Assembly: GCA_031271755.1 (NCBI GenBank)
Contig: JAISVB010000067.1
Location: 1-64,000 of the forward strand
Source: Culturomica sp.
Lineage (GTDB): Bacteria; Bacteroidota; Bacteroidia; Bacteroidales; Marinifilaceae
DNA length: 64,000 nt
Direction of reading: 5' to 3'
The notes under the pieces were generated by a model. The model did not search any database, had not been told where the DNA came from, and saw only the letters and a program-made list of their open reading frames with translations. A program made the position numbers and the translations under genes. How positions within the stretch are numbered: the stretch's first letter is position 1; the number at the start of each line of letters is the position of its first letter. Of the stretch, positions 1-7,791 are shown one piece after another.

Positions 1-2
1 TC

Positions 3-2063
3 GGTAAAAATGTGGCTTACGGGGTCAAAGCGACCGGCGAAAATCTCTCTTACAGATGGCAGCGTTGGACGGGAGCTTCCTGGATGGATCTATACAACTC
101 TTCTACAGATATTCCGGGCGTACTGGGTGCGCAAACGGACTCCCTGACGTTGACGGCTGTGCCGAGAAGTTGGGACAATACCCGTTTGAAATGCATAGTG
201 GAAAACCCGTGCGGTACGGTGGATACGACCTTTACGCTCTATGTGAAGGAGTGTTTCGATATCCTCGACATCGAGTGGGATATGTGCGAAGGCATCCGGC
301 CGGAGACCAATCCCGCCCGTCCGGTGGACGGCTGGTACTGTCCGGGAACGAAGATCTCGATCTGTGCCCGCCTGATCATGGACGAACCGGGTGTGGAACT
401 GGGTGAAGCCATCTATAAATGGACGGTGGACGGTTTGAGCACGACGGACGGCAAATGGGGCGAGATGACCTTTATCTCCTCCTCTTCCGTGTTGAGCTGG
501 GTTCCGCCGGCCGATTGGCAGGATAACATCACCGTAGCCCTTTGCGCTTACATCGACGGAGCCTGCGATACGGTATGCAAGAGCTACTTGCGCCTGAAAG
601 CCTCTCCGTTCCAGAAGGTGGATCTGACTCTGCACAATTCTGTGGAACCGGCGAACGGTTTCTGCGGAGGGGATACGATCCGGATCTGGGCGGATGAACA
701 GGGAACAGCCGGTCTGAACCCGACCTTCCGCTGGTACAACGATATTTTTGATATGCACACGGAGGTGTCGCCGACCAACGAACTGTTGACCAAGTTGGAC
801 GATAAAATGAAAGTGAGCGATATCCTGATGCGGATGGATCAGCAGGATACGTGGGTGAAAGTGATCATGACCCCTTCGCCGGAGGTTTGTACCGAACAGC
901 CTTTCTACGAAGAGAAAGTGTTCCTGAAGCTGAAACCGTCGGTTAACCCGAAATTGGAGATCTGGACGGAGGATACGCTGGCTTGTATCAACGACGAGAT
1001 CTATATGGAGGCCCGTTGGGAGAATGCCGGTGCAAATCCGACTTTCCAGTGGACCAGAAGCATCGGGTTCCCCTACTGGAATTTGGGTACGGACTACAAT
1101 ACGACGACGGTGCTGGATGACAAGGATGTGTGGATCAAGTGCGAACTCTTCCCGTCGAAAGAGGTGTGCTATGCCGGAGATCCGTTGGTGGATGTGGTTC
1201 GGATCACGGCGCTTACCAATCCGGAAGTGTTGATCTACGCCGATCTGGATCGCAAGGTGGCGGGAGACGAGATCCGGGTAGATTCGGATCTCTCCGGAAT
1301 GCCTGTGAAGAATCCGGATTACACATGGTTTATTAATAACCTGATGATGGTGGGCGAAGAGAGAGCCGAATTGATATCCAACATGTTCCGGCAAGGCGAT
1401 AAGATCCAGTTGGGAGTACGGGGCGGACAGATCTGCCAGAATATGGTGATGTCCAATATCCTGACGATCGACTACGACAATTCCAAACGCGATACGCTGG
1501 TGAATATCCACAAGGGAGAGCAGGTGCGTAACCTGGATATGTTCAAACCGGGCGATATGGCCAATGAGTTCTTTATCGCACCGAACGGATACACCGGATC
1601 CGGCAGGGTGTACATGAGCCTGGATGGTAAATTCAATTACATTCCGGACGCTGATTTCACCGGCATGGATAAAGTGACCTACATCGTAGTGAATAAGTAT
1701 ACGGGAGCTGTAGAGACCGGATACATTTACATCCAGGTATCGGGTACCGGAAAGCATCAGCTTCCGAATATCATTACGCCGAACGGTGACGGAATGAACG
1801 ACAAGTGGGTGCTGAATTTCCTGGAAGAGTATCCGGATCACATGGTGACGATATACAACCGGAACGGCAAAGTGGTGTTCCGGGCTCGGAATTACCAGCA
1901 TGACTGGGATGGAACCGGACAGGGGAACAGCGGTTATGTGACCTACTCGAACCTCCCGAACGGTATTTATACCTATGTGATCGATTTGGGGAATCGGGAG
2001 GTATTGAAAGGCTGGTTGGAAATACGGAAGGACATGAGCCGTGGCAGGTATTCAAGGTACTAA
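3..2063 (+). CDS. T9SS type B cargo protein, C-terminal part (gliding motility-associated C-terminal domain)
   Basis: The reading frame is open from the first base of the window, so this is the 3' part of a larger gene and its start lies upstream. The visible 686 residues hold several Ig/PKD-like modules with recurring W and paired Cys residues (about 1-480), then a cadherin-like or tandem-repeat module (about 497-580). It closes with a type B sorting domain that begins at NIITPNGDGMNDKW (about residue 588), continues through VTIYNRNGKVVF and ends in GWLEIRK. In this phylum that tail directs proteins through T9SS for surface display or release. The next gene is a PorP/SprF protein, the usual partner of type B cargo. 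The function of the displayed domains (adhesin or surface structural protein) is inferred. Confidence 0.88.
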   Translation, partial: GKNVAYGVKATGENLSYRWQRWTGASWMDLYNSSTDIPGVLGAQTDSLTLTAVPRSWDNTRLKCIVENPCGTVDTTFTLYVKECFDILDIEWDMCEGIRPETNPARPVDGWYCPGTKISICARLIMDEPGVELGEAIYKWTVDGLSTTDGKWGEMTFISSSSVLSWVPPADWQDNITVALCAYIDGACDTVCKSYLRLKASPFQKVDLTLHNSVEPANGFCGGDTIRIWADEQGTAGLNPTFRWYNDIFDMHTEVSPTNELLTKLDDKMKVSDILMRMDQQDTWVKVIMTPSPEVCTEQPFYEEKVFLKLKPSVNPKLEIWTEDTLACINDEIYMEARWENAGANPTFQWTRSIGFPYWNLGTDYNTTTVLDDKDVWIKCELFPSKEVCYAGDPLVDVVRITALTNPEVLIYADLDRKVAGDEIRVDSDLSGMPVKNPDYTWFINNLMMVGEERAELISNMFRQGDKIQLGVRGGQICQNMVMSNILTIDYDNSKRDTLVNIHKGEQVRNLDMFKPGDMANEFFIAPNGYTGSGRVYMSLDGKFNYIPDADFTGMDKVTYIVVNKYTGAVETGYIYIQVSGTGKHQLPNIITPNGDGMNDKWVLNFLEEYPDHMVTIYNRNGKVVFRARNYQHDWDGTGQGNSGYVTYSNLPNGIYTYVIDLGNREVLKGWLEIRKDMSRGRYSRY

Positions 2064-2195
2064 AAGAAAAGAATACAAAAACAGGAGCAGATCTCCCTGG
2101 AGGCTTTCGGGCTTTCAGGGGGATATTCCCGTATTAAAAGAGGAGGTTTAAGAGGCGATCACGAAGAGGTTAAAGGTGTATGTAAAAATCAGATA

Positions 2196-3155
2196 ATGAA
2201 GAAGATGAGGATTTTATTTGCAGGTTTGCTTGTAGGGATGACAGCGCTGAACGGATTTGCGCAGACCAATTTGATGCGTTTTACTGATTACAACATGGTG
2301 CAACCGGTGATCAATCCGGCCCGGATGGGAACAGCCAGCGGCGTAAATGGATTGTTGCTGTACCGTACCCGTTTTGAAAACTCGGACGTCTGGCCTTCGA
2401 CCGGGGTATTGAATCTCCATACGCTGATCGAAGAAAAAAATCTCGGCGGCGGCTTGAATCTCGTTTTTGACAAGTACGGGCCCTACCAAAAACTGCACGC
2501 TTATGTGGCCGGTACCTACCGGCTTCAGGTGAACGAGGGGAGGTATCTTTTTTTCGGGATACAGGCCGGGGTGAATTACGTGGGAATTGAGCCCGAATAC
2601 GTTTTGCACCACGAGGAAGAGACGATTTTTTCCGACAATTACAGCCAGCCCAACTTTGGCTTCGGGATGCATTACCAGGCTGAAAATTATTTTATAGGGC
2701 TTTCTATTCCGGAGTTCCGGTACAATACGATCAACGAGGAGGGGATAAAAGTGAGTTCGACCATGTCCGATATGTTGAAGATGTTCCTGTATGGGGGGTA
2801 TCGTTTCCGGTTGGCCGAAAACACAGACCTGGAACCTTATTCGTATTTGAGCTATTCGGGAGAAGAGGGGACAGATATTGATTTGGGGGCGCGATTGATC
2901 CACAAAAATAATTTCATTATCGGAGCACAGTACCGGACGGAGCAGGCTTTTGCAGCAATGGTCCGGGTGCGTTTGACGGAGGGCCTCTGGCTGGGATATG
3001 CTTTTGAAGGGAATAATTCGGATATCGACAATAGTTTCAACAGTGTGCAGGAGATCGGCCTGACGTTCCATTTCGGCGGCAGGAAGGCGCAGGGGAGCAG
3101 CCGGGCGTCGGAACAGGAGCAGTATGACGACATCAACTCCATCCGGTATTTTTGA
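2196..3155 (+). CDS. PorP/SprF family type IX secretion membrane protein
   Basis: A 319-residue protein with a signal peptide ending near FAQ (residue about 22), followed by a predicted outer-membrane beta-barrel. Family hallmarks are the early stretch on binding or placing INPARMGTASG and the C-terminal LGLTFHFGG-like strand. PorP/SprF proteins sit in the outer membrane and are thought to anchor or help surface-deposit type B T9SS cargo. The gene lies between such a cargo gene and a PorE-like gene, so it is probably the dedicated partner of that cargo. It is distinct from the second PorP at 45414-46367, which heads the T9SS core operon. The start codon ATG is supported by the signal peptide directly behind it. 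Confidence 0.9.
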   Translation: MKKMRILFAGLLVGMTALNGFAQTNLMRFTDYNMVQPVINPARMGTASGVNGLLLYRTRFENSDVWPSTGVLNLHTLIEEKNLGGGLNLVFDKYGPYQKLHAYVAGTYRLQVNEGRYLFFGIQAGVNYVGIEPEYVLHHEEETIFSDNYSQPNFGFGMHYQAENYFIGLSIPEFRYNTINEEGIKVSSTMSDMLKMFLYGGYRFRLAENTDLEPYSYLSYSGEEGTDIDLGARLIHKNNFIIGAQYRTEQAFAAMVRVRLTEGLWLGYAFEGNNSDIDNSFNSVQEIGLTFHFGGRKAQGSSRASEQEQYDDINSIRYF

Positions 3156-3192
3156 TCCCGGAACGTACGGGTTGGAAACAAATTAAGAGCGT

Positions 3193-5292
3193 ATGAAGAG
3201 ATGGAGCCTTTTCTTATTTTTACTGGTCACAACGACCGGATTGCTGGGACAGAGCCGGGCGGACAAGGCGTTTGACAGGGGGGATTATTTAGAGGCGTTA
3301 AAATTGTATACCAAAGAGTTGGAAAGCAATACGGCGGCCGATAAGGATCATGCAAGGGCCCGGGTCGCAAACTGCTATTTCCGGTTGAACGATGTTCTCA
3401 AGGCGGGACAGGCCTATGCCCGGATCGATGAAAATGTGCTGGGTGTGGAGGATATGCTGTTTTATGCGATTGCACAGCAACGGACAGGACAGTACGAGAA
3501 GGTGGAGAACATGCTGGATGTGATCGAGAGCATGGGGGGCGATCCGGCCATCGTGGAGTATCTCAGGGCTTCCTGTAATTTTGCGAAACAGGTGGCGAAG
3601 GAGCGGCCGGTCTATACGGCAGTGAAAACAGGGATGGATTTTAACGGGGTTTCTGCCGGGGCAACCTATTATAAGGGGAAAGGATTGGTGTTGGCCGCTC
3701 CCGATAACCGGGAAGGGGCGCCAAAGGACTCCCGCGGGTATCAATTTACCCGTTTGTACAATGCGGTGCTCAATTCGGACGGGCAGGGGGTGCGGAAGTT
3801 GCCTTTTGCGGAGGAGTTGATCGATGAGTACCACATCGGAGCAGTGGCTTTTACGCGGGATCTGAAACGGATCTACTACAACCGGGTGATAAAGAAAGAG
3901 GATGGGAACACTCTGATCAAGTTGATGACCGCGCAGGAAGGAGCGGACGGAAAATGGGAGAATATCGAGGAGTTGAATATCAATTCGGATGAGTATTCCT
4001 GTGCGCACCCTTCGCTGTACCGGGATTCCTTGCTCTTTTTTGCCTCCGATATGCCGGGCGGCCATGGCGGAAAAGATATTTACATGTGTCTGGTCAGGGG
4101 TGCTGAATGCGGAGAGGTGGTGAATCTCGGAGCGTCGATCAATACGGTAGAGGATGAGCAGTTCCCTTTTATGGACGAGGACGCGAGGTTGTTCTTTGCT
4201 TCCAGCGGACAGATCGGCTTGGGAGGGTTGGATGTGTTCGTGTCCCGGATGTTGCCGGGAGGGGAGTGGACGGCGCCGGAGAATATGGGACGGCCCATCA
4301 ACTCTTCGATGGATGATTTCGGGTTGGTTTTCCGGGATACGGATTGCACGGAAGGAGTTGTTTCTTCCAACCGGGGAGGCAGCGGCCGGGTGGATTACCT
4401 GTTCAGTATCCGGAAAGTACAGATCCGGGAGGCCGGGAATATGAATTCGTCCGATCTGGCTAAGAGGGGTTCGGCGGAACCTCCCCGGAGAACGGTTGTT
4501 CCCGAAAAGAGCCGGGTGGTGCAGCAACCTGTGAAGGAAGAGGAATTTGTTCAGACGGAGTCGGCGGACGGGGATTACCGCTATTCAATACAGATCGGAG
4601 CGTTCCGGAACCCGGTTCCCCGGGTCTATTTTGACAGGATGAAGGATGTAAAGGTCTATCTGGGGCGGGATAAGTTGTACCGCTATACGGTGGGCGAGTA
4701 TCCCGGCGAGCCCCGGAGCGAGTTGGGGAGCGTCCGGCGGGTGATCGGTGACGCCTTTGTGGTGAATGTGGAGCGCTATGTGGCGCAGCAGAAAATATTG
4801 AACGATATACGGGGAGATAAGATCTCGGACGAGGAGTTGTTGCTGATCCGCCTCCGGAACCAGGAGTTGCAGGAACAGGCGGCCCGCAGCAGGCGGCAGG
4901 ATCCGCCGCGGCAAACCAAGCGCTTTATAGAGAGGCCGGTGGATTCGGAGATGAGTATGTTGAACGCGGGGTATACGATTGTCTTGATGTCGGCGAACCG
5001 GGTGCTGGATCATTTCCAGTTCAAGGGGGTGAAGGAGGTGGATATTTACGAATTGGAAAATGGTTCCATCTGCTATTGCACCGGCTCTTACCGGAGTGTG
5101 CAGGAGGCGGAGCGTGATTTGAGTTACCTGCATCGTTTGGGTTTTACCCAGGCGTATGTTACCCGCTCCGATACCTATGGGCTTACCCGCAACCGGGAGA
5201 CGGCTGCCGGCCGGGAACCCGCCCGCGAGAATTTGGCGGATCAGGGTCCGGGAGCTGCCCTCAAAAGGCTTATCGGCAGAGGAAATTTTTAA
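3193..5292 (+). CDS. PorE-like periplasmic protein with TPR, PD40 and two SPOR-like domains
   Basis: A 699-residue protein. A signal peptide (residues 1-19, ending LLGQ) is followed by TPR-like helices (about 22-135) and PD40/WD40-like propeller repeats (about 150-410) with motifs such as LLFFASDMPGGHGGKDIYM and LFFASSGQIGLGGLDVFVS. A linker leads to a SPOR-like domain (about 457-540; YRYSIQIGAF, YRYTVGEY). A second, weaker SPOR-like segment follows (about 590-670; YTIVLMSANR). Known PorE proteins share the TPR and propeller layout but end in an OmpA-type peptidoglycan-binding domain. Here SPOR domains, which bind denuded glycan strands, appear to take that place. It follows PorP by 37 bases and probably belongs to the same transcription unit. 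A role linking T9SS parts to peptidoglycan is inferred. Confidence 0.78.
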   Translation: MKRWSLFLFLLVTTTGLLGQSRADKAFDRGDYLEALKLYTKELESNTAADKDHARARVANCYFRLNDVLKAGQAYARIDENVLGVEDMLFYAIAQQRTGQYEKVENMLDVIESMGGDPAIVEYLRASCNFAKQVAKERPVYTAVKTGMDFNGVSAGATYYKGKGLVLAAPDNREGAPKDSRGYQFTRLYNAVLNSDGQGVRKLPFAEELIDEYHIGAVAFTRDLKRIYYNRVIKKEDGNTLIKLMTAQEGADGKWENIEELNINSDEYSCAHPSLYRDSLLFFASDMPGGHGGKDIYMCLVRGAECGEVVNLGASINTVEDEQFPFMDEDARLFFASSGQIGLGGLDVFVSRMLPGGEWTAPENMGRPINSSMDDFGLVFRDTDCTEGVVSSNRGGSGRVDYLFSIRKVQIREAGNMNSSDLAKRGSAEPPRRTVVPEKSRVVQQPVKEEEFVQTESADGDYRYSIQIGAFRNPVPRVYFDRMKDVKVYLGRDKLYRYTVGEYPGEPRSELGSVRRVIGDAFVVNVERYVAQQKILNDIRGDKISDEELLLIRLRNQELQEQAARSRRQDPPRQTKRFIERPVDSEMSMLNAGYTIVLMSANRVLDHFQFKGVKEVDIYELENGSICYCTGSYRSVQEAERDLSYLHRLGFTQAYVTRSDTYGLTRNRETAAGREPARENLADQGPGAALKRLIGRGNF

Positions 5293-5315
5293 TACATGAA
5301 GTACTACACATGGTG

Positions 5316-5350
5316 ACCGTGCGATACAATCGCACGGTTCTTTGTTTTAG
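5316..5350 (+). terminator. Rho-independent terminator after the PorE-like gene
   Basis: A perfect 9-bp stem (ACCGTGCGA at 5316-5324 and TCGCACGGT at 5330-5338) with a 5-base loop is followed by a T-rich run. It lies 24 bases after the stop codon and separates the cargo/PorP/PorE unit from nadK. Confidence 0.75.
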
Positions 5351-5372
5351 ATGGAATTTAGTCGTACCTTTA
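5341..5372 (+). promoter_or_regulatory. Putative nadK promoter
   Basis: TTTG at 5341-5344 and TACCTTTA at 5365-5372 are 20 bases apart, close to the Bacteroidota consensus TTTG-N19-21-TAnnTTTG with one mismatch in the -7 box. The nadK start lies 22 bases downstream. The -33 box overlaps the T-run of the preceding terminator. Confidence 0.45.
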
Positions 5373-5394
5373 ACGGTCGAAACGGAGACAGAGC

Positions 5395-6288
5395 ATGGAG
5401 GAACGGTTGATCGCCATATACGGAAAGGGATTGGAGGAGGAAAGCGCCCCTTGGGTGGCTGCTATTCTGGAACGGCTCCGGAAGGCGGGGATCGATTTGG
5501 TGTGCGAGGAGGGGTTTGCAGAACGGTTGCGGTGTATCCTGCCGGAGCAGACTCTTTTTAAAGGAAGGTTTCACGCGGGAAATTTGGCGGATCACCGGCC
5601 GGAGTTGTTGTTGAGTATCGGAGGGGACGGGACGTTTTTGGATTCGGTGTTGTATGTCCGGGAGAGCCGGATCCCGGTGTTGGGATTGAATACCGGGCGG
5701 TTGGGATTTTTGGCGGCTGTCTCTTCCGCAGAGGCGGAGCGGGCGGTGCAGCAGATCATTGACCGGAAGTACGAGCGGCGGGAACGGCGGTTGATCCGGC
5801 TGAAAGCGGACGGACGGGATTTCCCGGATTTTAGCTACGGGTTGAACGAGGTGGGGATCCACAAAACGGAGAATTCTTCCATGTTGAAGATCCATGCGTA
5901 CATCGGGGAGATCTATCTGACGACCTATTGGGCGGACGGATTGGTGATTGCCACTCCGACCGGCTCTACGGCCTATTCGCTGAGCGGAGGCGGGCCGATC
6001 GTCAATCCGGAATGCCGCAATTTTATCCTGACGCCGGTGTGTCCGCACAACCTGGCGATGCGGTCGCTGGTGGTTCCGGATGACGTGACGATCCGCCTGA
6101 AGGTGGAGGGCCGGGCCGGGGAGTTTACGCTCAGCCTGGATTCCCGGATGCGGAAGATGAAGGATTCGACGGTGGTGGAGGTGACGGCCGGGGAGTTCGG
6201 GATAGAGGTGGCGCACCTGCCGGAATATAATTATTATGAAACCCTTCGGAATAAATTGGGGTGGGGAGAGGATAAGCGGAACAATTAA
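5395..6288 (+). CDS. nadK: NAD kinase
   Basis: A 297-residue cytoplasmic enzyme that phosphorylates NAD to NADP using ATP or polyphosphate. Diagnostic motifs are present in order: GGDGTFLDSV (about residues 76-85), the GRLGFLA strand, and TPTGSTAYSLSGGGPIV near residue 185, which forms the NAD-binding and catalytic site. Length matches the bacterial family. The ATG at 5395 is placed just behind a promoter-like element and a terminator, so the gene starts a new unit. The DUF6089 gene and uppS follow, an order common in Bacteroidales. Confidence 0.95.
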   Translation: MEERLIAIYGKGLEEESAPWVAAILERLRKAGIDLVCEEGFAERLRCILPEQTLFKGRFHAGNLADHRPELLLSIGGDGTFLDSVLYVRESRIPVLGLNTGRLGFLAAVSSAEAERAVQQIIDRKYERRERRLIRLKADGRDFPDFSYGLNEVGIHKTENSSMLKIHAYIGEIYLTTYWADGLVIATPTGSTAYSLSGGGPIVNPECRNFILTPVCPHNLAMRSLVVPDDVTIRLKVEGRAGEFTLSLDSRMRKMKDSTVVEVTAGEFGIEVAHLPEYNYYETLRNKLGWGEDKRNN

Positions 6289-6302
6289 AAATAAGATGTT
6301 TT

Positions 6303-6968
6303 GTGATTAGTAACCGTTTTTTCACTTTTTGGCTTTCTCTGTTCCCGCTATTGTTGCTATCTTTGAACGGTTTTAGCCAGCCGGGAGCCGAGATCGGGAT
6401 AATGGCCGGACAAGGGTATTACATCGGAGAATACAATCCGGCGTCGCATTTTAACAGTGCGAAAAATTACGGAAGTTTGTTGTACCGGTACAATTTGAAT
6501 GACCGTTTTGCTATCCGTTTGAATGTTGGGTTTTCCGAAATAGAAGTGACGGATGTGCGGTTGCCCGATGACAACGGGGCGTTGTTTGCTACCGGCTTTT
6601 CGACGACGATCCGGGATTTTTCCGCTGTGGCGGAGTTCAATTTCCGGAGTTTTATGGCGCCGAAGCACAAGCGTTCTTCTTTGCTGAGCCCGTATGTTTT
6701 TGTCGGGGTCGGCTATTTGGGCACGCATACGTATGGTGGAGCGAATATCCCTTTGGGGGCGGGAGTGAAGTTTAACATCTGGAAGTCCCTTTCGGGCGGG
6801 GTGGAGTGGAGCATGCGGAAGCTTTTTACGGACAGGTTGGATAATTTGGAGGATCCCTGGAAAACGGGCGAAACGAATTTTATTTACAACAAGGATACGT
6901 TTTTTGTGGCGGGAGTGACCCTGACCTACCGTTTCCCGATCGACCCGGTTTGTTGGGGGTACCGGTAG
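6303..6968 (+). CDS. DUF6089 family outer-membrane beta-barrel protein
   Basis: A 221-residue protein with a signal peptide ending near GFSQ (residue about 23) and alternating hydrophobic strands typical of an 8-stranded barrel. Motifs such as GQGYYIGEYNP and the C-terminal VAGVTLTYRFPIDP fit the DUF6089 family seen in Bacteroidales upstream of uppS and bamA. The start used here is GTG at 6303, because the ATG at 6296 is in another frame and stops after four codons. The function is unknown; its place between nadK and the BamA/Skp genes suggests an envelope role. Confidence 0.78.
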   Translation: MISNRFFTFWLSLFPLLLLSLNGFSQPGAEIGIMAGQGYYIGEYNPASHFNSAKNYGSLLYRYNLNDRFAIRLNVGFSEIEVTDVRLPDDNGALFATGFSTTIRDFSAVAEFNFRSFMAPKHKRSSLLSPYVFVGVGYLGTHTYGGANIPLGAGVKFNIWKSLSGGVEWSMRKLFTDRLDNLEDPWKTGETNFIYNKDTFFVAGVTLTYRFPIDPVCWGYR

Positions 6969-7036
6969 GAAGACCGTAAGACTGTAAGATAGTAAGACCG
7001 TAAGACCGTAAGATAGGAAGGCTGTAAGACCGTAAG
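6965..7036 (+). repeat. Tandem array of nine imperfect octamers (ACCGTAAG type)
   Basis: From 6973 eight units can be read without gaps: ACCGTAAG, ACTGTAAG, ATAGTAAG, ACCGTAAG, ACCGTAAG, ATAGGAAG, GCTGTAAG, ACCGTAAG. A ninth, GTAGGAAG (6965-6972), precedes them and contains the stop codon of the DUF6089 gene. The array fills nearly the whole gap before the uppS start codon at 7045. Confidence 0.85.
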
Positions 7037-7044
7037 ATGAAGTT

Positions 7045-7779
7045 ATGGATACCAAAAAAGAATCCGTGATGCCGAAGCACGTGGCCATTATTATGGACGG
7101 GAACGGGCGTTGGGCGAAGGAACGGGGAAAGGAACGGATCTACGGTCACCAGTATGGAGTGGAGGCGGTGCGGAATACGCTGAAGGCTGCGCAGGAGATC
7201 GGATTGGAGTATTTGACGCTGTATACCTTTTCGATAGAGAATTGGAACCGCCCCAAGGAGGAGGTGGATGCGCTGATGGAGTTGATGGTGGACGCCATTG
7301 TGCGGGAAACCGGAGACCTGATGCGGAACGGGGTGCGAGTCAAAATGATCGGAAATCAGGCGGATCTTCCGGAGAAGGTCGCTGTCCGCTTGAACGAATT
7401 GATCCGTCAAACGGAAAATAATCCGGGGGTGACGTTGGTATTGGCGCTCAGTTACGGGGCCCGTTGGGAGATATTGGAGGCAGCCCGCAGGCTGGCGGCG
7501 GATTTCCGGAACGGACGGTTGGCCGCTCCGGAGGAGTTTTCGGAGGAGTTGTTTTCGAACTACCTGTCCACCGCCGGGATCCCGGATCCGGATCTGCTGA
7601 TCCGGACCAGCGGAGAGCGCCGGTTGAGTAATTTTCTGTTGTGGCAGTGCGCTTATACAGAATTTTATTTTATTGATAAATTTTGGCCGGATTTCGGAAA
7701 AGATGATTTATATTTGGCGATTCATGATTTTCAGCAGCGGGAGAGGCGTTTCGGGAAGACGGGTGAACAGTTGAAGTGA
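7045..7779 (+). CDS. uppS: Isoprenyl transferase (undecaprenyl diphosphate synthase)
   Basis: A 244-residue cytoplasmic cis-prenyltransferase that condenses isopentenyl diphosphate units onto farnesyl diphosphate, giving the lipid carrier for peptidoglycan and surface glycans. The signature HVAIIMDGNGRWAKERG (about residues 12-28) carries the catalytic Asp, and the C-terminal block IRTSGERRLSNFLLWQ is complete. Translation may begin at the ATG used here or at the internal ATG eight codons later (MPKHVA), and the sequence does not decide. The leader is occupied by an octamer repeat array. bamA follows after 12 bases. Confidence 0.95.
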   Translation: MDTKKESVMPKHVAIIMDGNGRWAKERGKERIYGHQYGVEAVRNTLKAAQEIGLEYLTLYTFSIENWNRPKEEVDALMELMVDAIVRETGDLMRNGVRVKMIGNQADLPEKVAVRLNELIRQTENNPGVTLVLALSYGARWEILEAARRLAADFRNGRLAAPEEFSEELFSNYLSTAGIPDPDLLIRTSGERRLSNFLLWQCAYTEFYFIDKFWPDFGKDDLYLAIHDFQQRERRFGKTGEQLK

Positions 7780-7791
7780 TATATTTGATGT

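Noticed and set aside
2094-2120. Hairpin TCCCTG...CAGGGG after the type B cargo gene
   Set aside because: The stem is short with a wide loop and no T-run; the cargo, PorP and PorE-like genes are more likely one transcript.
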